A DNA stretch of 64,000 nt, taken from assembly GCF_029873635.1 (NCBI RefSeq), contig NC_080423.1, forward strand, positions 103,168,991 to 103,232,990, given 5' to 3'. This document shows positions 58,329 to 64,000 of the stretch, piece by piece. The number at the start of each line of letters is the position of its first letter. Within the stretch, counting starts at the first letter, position 1. The notes under the pieces are model-generated. The model was given only the letters and a program-made list of their open reading frames with translations. It searched no databases and was not told the origin of the DNA. Source of the DNA: Malania oleifera. Its lineage: Eukaryota; Streptophyta; Magnoliopsida; Santalales; Ximeniaceae. The position numbers were made by a program, and so were the translations under genes.

Positions 58329-60421
58329 TCAATACATCCTCCCGATGCACTTTTGAGAGCCACAATAACAATCCTTCCTCTTTAAATTTCCATTGCTATC
58401 ACAAACTTGACCCACCATATAATTGTAATTATAAGTCAACTCTTGTAATATAGATATGTTCTTAATAGCAAATAGCATTATGTGAGGCAGTCTCTTGTCA
58501 TCATGATCATAAAAGATACCTTGTGCATAAAGGTTAGGTGAACAACTGGGGTTGATAAATCTTCCAACATTCCCAACCTCTACGACATCTAGGGTGTAGC
58601 CCCCATTGTCACCATGATTATTACCAAGATCAAACAAATACTCGTCATCGCTAGTTTTTTTATCAGCTTCCTCATCTAAAAGCAACTCTCCTACATACTC
58701 ACATATGAAGCTTCCACCAGGGATGTATGCTTTGTGATCTAACACCCCAATCCCTTGATTCAGTTATGAAGATTTCCGGTGGATATATGGTACCCAGTTG
58801 GCTCAATCTGTTCTGACAAGATGAAGGGCACTTGCAAGACAGTCCACACTCAAAAGTGAAGGGCTTTGCTTTAGTAATGCACCCTTTGGAATTATATGGG
58901 ATCTCTCCACCATTCTTAAATACACATGGATACTTGCTAGAATATGAACATTCATCAACACAATTGCAACCAGTAGGTGTGGACTTGTTATGCCACTTTG
59001 GATATGTGTTATGTTGGTAATGTAATCAAAAGATGGAGGTTTGTCATCATCCGAAGTATTCACTGCGTAGATTGGCTTCTTCTCTTTGCCTTGGGGAATG
59101 TCATTCACAAATACTTCTGCGTAACTCGGAATTTTTTGATTCTTTCATGAATTTGAGCAGAGTGACTTCCAGTTGCCATGCTATTCTTTTTAATCTAAAA
59201 TAAAAACTAGTTTGCGGAATTTTCCTCTTTCTTGCCAATAGTCATCAACATAAGACAGCCCGTCGTAAATATAGGTTGTCGAAGTCTTCTTATTGCTTAT
59301 ACCCTTAAAGAAATGCACCTTCGAAAGATGAACACCACTGATAACTCTTAGGGGACTTTTTGCAAACATACTATTCCTCAATGCAAGGTTTCCTCGTTCA
59401 AGTTTTTGATCTTGAGGGTTCTATCTCCTCCTATGGCAGGATTTCCACCCTGACCAGACTATATTAAGACATTAGAGGATACCATATCATTGGCATAGCG
59501 GCCTGAAGCCACAATACTAGTTTCCAAAATGGTTCCATCTTTGACCGTAGTATCGATTCCTCTGATAAATTGACAATGAAGGCCTACAATGACCAGCTCT
59601 GCCCTAAATTAAACCATATCAGCAACTTCAATGCCAGGAACAGTTCCTAATAATTGTTCACTTGTGCTAGCCCATTTCCCCTGCATCTTGAGAAGCATTG
59701 CTATTTCCACATAGATCATTCAAGGACTATTTGCATGCTTTGTCTTTGCTGCCAGCTGCTGTAGCTCCATGTATGTCTCTTGGAACATATCACTGCTGTC
59801 ATTACTTTATGGCAGTAAAAATCATTGAACTGATTTGGCTGTGATCTGTGATCCTAATTTCTTCTGTAGCGTGAAAAACTTCCAACATAAGTTCTGAATT
59901 TTACTTTCTGAGAACCTGCAGGAATATCATGACTGGGATTACTTTCTGGAGTTTTCAAAGGTAGAAAACTTTCAGGCTTGGCAGGAACTAGGACCCTGGT
60001 TTGATCTGGTTGCTTGCCATCATGTTCTTATTTGAATGCAACTCTTTGAGAAATTAACAGATAGCAGCATTATTCTCTTCAGTCTTCATCCTTTGTTCCC
60101 CTTCGTAAAGTGCAAGTGCCCCACATCCTCGTGGAAATGAACAGTTAGCATAGAGCTTTGGTTGCTTAAAGCTTGTACGAAAATGGTAGCCTCCATCTTC
60201 GAGCAACTCTTGCGGAAAGGAAATCCCAGCTGGGTTCTTCTCTTCAATCCTCAAGCTTGTTCTCCTGCAATGTCAATAGCAAGTGCCCCAGAGCCTTGTG
60301 GAATTGAAGGGTTGGCGTTGAGCTTTGGGTGGTTGAAGTTTGCTGGAAAACAATGGCCATAATCTTTAAACAACCCATTGTTGCGTTTCTTCATAGAGTG
60401 ATTTCCAACAGCATTAGTCAT
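58329..60421 (-). pseudogene. SUVH-type (SRA-SET) histone H3K9 methyltransferase relic
   Basis: On the minus strand from an ATG at 60421: an N-terminal region with two related ~32-residue segments; a pre-SRA region (about 59600-59760); an SRA/YDG domain (VGLHCQFIRGIDTTVKDGT at about 59540-59595, then 59190-59381 with YDGLSYVDDYWQERGKF); a pre-SET cysteine cluster (CNCVDEC and CGLSCKCPSSCQNR, about 58810-58975); and SET to post-SET (58329-58745). The layout matches the SUVH5/6 group, which binds methylated DNA through SRA and methylates H3K9. It is a relic. Stops interrupt the N-terminal half, a frameshift lies in pre-SET near 59000, and another lies at the pre-SET/SET join near 58740. The SET motif reads GRFINPSCSPN instead of NHSCSPN, and ELTYNYNY instead of ELTYDYNY. 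The post-SET CYCGSQKC motif is kept. It looks intronless, like many SUVH genes, so a retroposed copy is possible. Confidence 0.85.
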
Positions 60422-63278
60422 TCATGCCTCTGAACAATATGCCATCTAACTCTCCAATCCCCAAGAATTGAAAGACTCAGTCCTGTATATAAACAAACTA
60501 TACTCAAATGTACCAAAGTTTTGTTTTGTGTATGATTATTGGTCCTACAAAATGGCACTATGACAAACACCAAAAATTAGTTTTAAACATTTTATGAGCC
60601 ATTTCCATAAGCTCAAAACGTTCATCCGAGTATTTTGAGCTAAACAGAGTATTGATAATTTGGTTTTAAAAAAATTGTAGAACGCCCATAAATTTTTATA
60701 AGTTATTTGTTTTTATGTCAATGTTTAAAATGAGAGTTAAATTGTTTACTAAGAAGTTCTATGCAATGTCGAATTTGAAGCTTTGGAGTTGAACAAAATA
60801 TCAAGCAATAAAAATAAGGTCAACAAAATAGTTGTGAAAGTCTGGCAGAATTTGATGTACTTTATAGAGAGAGTGTAGATTCAAGGACCTTGGGTGCCTA
60901 ATAAAACACAAAAATCAATATATTTAAATTTGTGCAAGAATAAATAAGGGTTAGGGCCCCATGATCATCTATATGAATCCTTTGTATACTCTATGCTCCT
61001 AAACGCGACTCTAAACAATACTTGTCGACTAGATCTCCCAAATTTCTTGATATGATATTTCATAAGGCCTATTCAGAGGACAATAACCCATGAAAATCTT
61101 GTTACTTATGCTATTTTATCACCAAAATTAAATAAGCATACAAAAACACAAAGAAACAAAAGAGAAATGATTTTGTAAATATGTATATATATATATATAT
61201 ATATTTATATTATGACTAGATCACAAGGTAAACTGCCTGCATACCCTTAGAAGAGGGATTAAATCATTTGTAGTTTCCAAAACTATTTTTAAGTTGACTT
61301 GAAAATATTTTTGAGTTTTTGTTGAGAAAATCCTTGAATTTTGAAAAAAATCAACATTTTTATAGGAAAAAAATTATATACTTTTTTTCTAGAAGATAAC
61401 CTTAAAAACTCGAACTTTGAAAGTAAAATTCTTTTCAGAAAAAATTAACCTTTTATCTATCCTAAAGTTGCATCATGGATAATCATCTTAAAAAGATACT
61501 TTTTTTTTTTCTTTCTCTACAATGAAAATTTTGATATTTTTTTGAATGAAAAACCATAAAGCTTACCTTAAAAATGTAGAATTAAAAAAAAAAATTGTTT
61601 TAAAAAATATGTTCAAAAGCTACTTAATGAACAATCATTTTAGAAAACTCGTTTTTCGAAACATAGTGATTTTAATTTTTTAAATTAAAAAATCATAAAA
61701 CTATCACTATTCAATATAGTAGCAAACTCGACCAATCTATACAGAAGATATACAATCACTTAAACAGGTCAAAAATCAAGAAAAAGTCCTAAAAATGGCA
61801 ACTGGACTAGCTAGTCGATTGCATCCTAAAGACTGGACGACTACCTATGATAAACTACCTGATTGACCATACATTCGAAGCTCCTCGGCTGTTTGCATGC
61901 AATTTTTTTATTTCTACGAATTTTTACCAAATCTAATGGAAGCAAAGCACTATCCTATCGTGAATTGAACTTAGATGACCTGCCAATTTTTAATTGTAAC
62001 ATGCAAATATAGGAATCATGCAAAATTATCGTGCCAGCTTGCATCACATAACAAAAGTACGATGTTTTGCAATGTAGGACATAGAGGAAAACACTCAAAT
62101 AAAAAAATTATAATAAAAGAATGAAAAGGAAGAGTTTGGAAAATGTGGTAAACTTTGCAAAAACCCACAAGGATGATTCTCAAATCATGCACACACGAAA
62201 TTCTCTCGATACTGCCCCCTCATGGTTTATTAATAGCCCATGCAAAACGAGAGGGAAAATTGATTTGTACTTTAAATCCAAAATTCAAACTAACTACCAA
62301 CTGGTGGTTGACTAGTGTCCTAATCATTGCAGGATATCTCTTAACTGTTAGGACATGTGGCACAACCAAGACAATAAGCTAATCACAAGAATGGATTGGG
62401 TTAGATAATCACTTTACCTAAAAGGTTAAACTATTAGGTTGTAGGTCAACAATGAATGTCAAACTTAACACTTCTTTGCACATGCAACCTGACCGCATTG
62501 TAGAGATAAACACACGATAGATAATACCCTTTATGGGAAATACAATAATTTTTTAAACATCACATAATAAATACGAGCACATAAACTCAAGGCCTTCTGA
62601 TAACCAGCTTTAATATCATGTTAGATTATCAATTTACTTAAAAACTTAAGTTGGTAGGTTGTGAGCTAACAATGTATACTAAGTTTTAATAGATTCAAAA
62701 TTCAAAAAATAACTGGATCGATCGATTGCTCTCGAAGGGTCAATTAACCATCCATCAGCCCGCCTATTAGGTTGGTGCCAACATTTTTACATGTGCACGA
62801 AGGAAAAGTGTGGGAAGGAGGATTCGCCGCTCATAAGTAGTCAATCGACCATCCTATTAAAGTTTCTATTTTCTCTTTGTTTTTACCTTGAAATTCAATT
62901 CTTCACCTAATTTGTTATTTGTTCGATAAAAATATTACTATTGACATTTGCCATCCCAAGAAATTGTTTTGGGGGCAACTTCAATTTTTTTTTTAAACGA
63001 AAACCTCAACTTTATTGATAGCTCTCACTTATGGCGGAGGAATACCGTGATTACAAGTAAGACACGAGATTTATAAATAAACTATCAAAATCATCCTAAG
63101 CATCAAAACCAATACGTGTCTTTCAAAACCTGTACCATTGTCCAACTAAAACCATCTAAACAGGCCTATATGAACCAAAACAAACAAACACAAATAAAAA
63201 TAAATTACCTGCAAAATGAAGTCAATTACCTACAAACAAAACCCACAGATACTTTAGATACATTGAACAAATCGAGCG

Positions 63279-63330
<52 letters not shown>

Positions 63331-63500
63331 AGGTTTTCTTTGGAATTAATGTGTAGTTGAGGGACTTTGGGATTTCTTTTCTAGGGTTTTCTTACTCAAA
63401 CCAGTTTTTATTTTCCCAATTCTGGCATGCTTAAAGAACCTTAACTGATTAAAAAAACTTCAGGACATTCTAAAAATATAGATTTTGATAACTTTTAGTA
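60422..63500. other. AT-rich intergenic region without supported gene
   Basis: Mostly AT-rich. A degraded LTR/primer-site-like patch (ttctgataaccagctttaat, about 62597-62616) and a short LINE- or LTR-like patch near 62990-63070 are possible but weak. A TA microsatellite lies at 63280-63325. ORFs at 62121-62315 and 62155-62382 overlap in different frames and show no domain. Confidence 0.35.
63280..63325. repeat. (TA)n microsatellite
   Basis: About 46 bases of alternating TA. It creates a spurious Tyr-Ile ORF tail. Confidence 0.95.
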
Positions 63501-64000
63501 TTAAGAGACTTTCCAGACTTGATATATATAAGTGAGCATGTACTAGTCGTTACTATATATTATTTTTATGAGAACTCATAAATATTTTCAATAATATTTA
63601 TTGAAAATTCCACTTGTGAGTTTGTCTCACATTGAAAAATTTGAGTGGATGATGGGTGATTATATACATGGTTAGATCCAAGACCCAATAGAATGAGTAC
63701 TTATATACATGATTGGACCCAAGACCCAAAAGGTTTAAACTTTTGGGTCAAGTTGGTGTTTACCTATGTGTATCAAGCCTACCCATGAGCTCCTCCGATC
63801 CTTACAAGTGGTATCAGAGCTGATGGTTCATAACTCTGGGTGAGCGACGTTGTAAAAGTCGAGACATGAAACTAATTCTCTTGATGTGCTGACAGTTGGA
63901 AGACCAAATGTGTGGCCGAGACCAATAAGGATCATCTAAGTTAGGGATGGATTTGAATAAGGTCAAGACGTGAGAGTAGGATTGGTTCAGAGGCACGTGA
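63500..64000 (+). mobile_element. 5' LTR end and primer binding site of an element leaving the window (family X)
   Basis: LTR text is recognisable from about 63600 and ends near 63806 (ccttaca). It is followed by the primer binding site tggtatcagagc (63809-63820) and leader sequence to the window end. A ~45-bp unit (tatatacatg...gacccaa) is tandemly duplicated at 63661-63735. Four reverse-oriented fragments of this family lie at 10-24 kb. The LTR start was not fixed. Confidence 0.65.

Noticed and set aside
1-64000. tRNA genes, rRNA genes and CRISPR arrays
   Set aside because: No cloverleaf-consistent B-box with matching acceptor ends was seen. Sequences like tggtatcagagc are retroelement primer binding sites, not tRNAs. 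No spaced repeat array of CRISPR type is present.

Overview
The window looks like a gene-poor, transposon-rich stretch of a eudicot plant genome, probably from a woody species. The evidence is an intronless HSP70-8-type gene, an SRA-SET (SUVH) histone methyltransferase relic, a secreted glycine-rich protein, a plant-style box C/D snoRNA cluster with TATA and telo-box motifs, and Copia, Gypsy, hAT, Harbinger and RTE elements typical of plants. All homology calls are from recognition of the sequence, not from a search.

Layout. 1-3.1 kb: a divergent cytosolic Hsp70 gene (HSP70-8 type, + strand) with its flanks. 3.6-4.0 kb: a fresh 2 x 176 bp tandem duplication. 4.5-5.8 kb: an apparently noncoding transcription unit carrying at least four box C/D snoRNAs. 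Terminal stems close on C and D boxes in three of them. The fourth has all four boxes and a 13-nt guide against 25S rRNA. 6.3-24.6 kb: no protein gene. A long LTR, a tiny RTE tail with a 15-bp target duplication, and a 6.8 kb Copia element (11.9-18.7 kb) packed with later insertions, among them a ~530-bp-arm inverted repeat. 24.7-25.4 kb: a secreted Gly/Ser-rich protein gene with a clean TATA box.

26.9-54 kb: a direct segmental duplication. Copy A (26.9-43.7 kb) and copy B (47.9-54.0 kb) share a gene-like leader, a Harbinger-type MITE, a hAT transposon and a Copia RT scrap. Copy A was later enlarged by a Copia insertion (28.4-33.6 kb) and by an LTR element with a Gypsy chromovirus nested in it (35.3-40.4 kb). 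Copy B keeps the empty sites, so the order of events can be read off. Between the copies lies the 3' part of another Copia element, itself split by a 1.95 kb TG...CA insertion with target duplication CATGC. 53.7-57.6 kb: a further degraded Copia element on the - strand.

58.3-60.4 kb: a SUVH relic (SRA, pre-SET, SET) on the - strand with frameshifts and a substituted catalytic motif. 60.4-63.5 kb: AT-rich with no supported gene. 63.5-64 kb: the 5' LTR and primer binding site of an element that runs off the window.

Only the HSP70-8 gene, the glycine-rich gene and the snoRNA unit look functional. The rest is mobile-element debris. The most interesting item is the snoRNA unit, because two of its members carry 13-14 nt complementarity to conserved, known-methylated regions of plant 25S rRNA (recalled from memory, to be checked).
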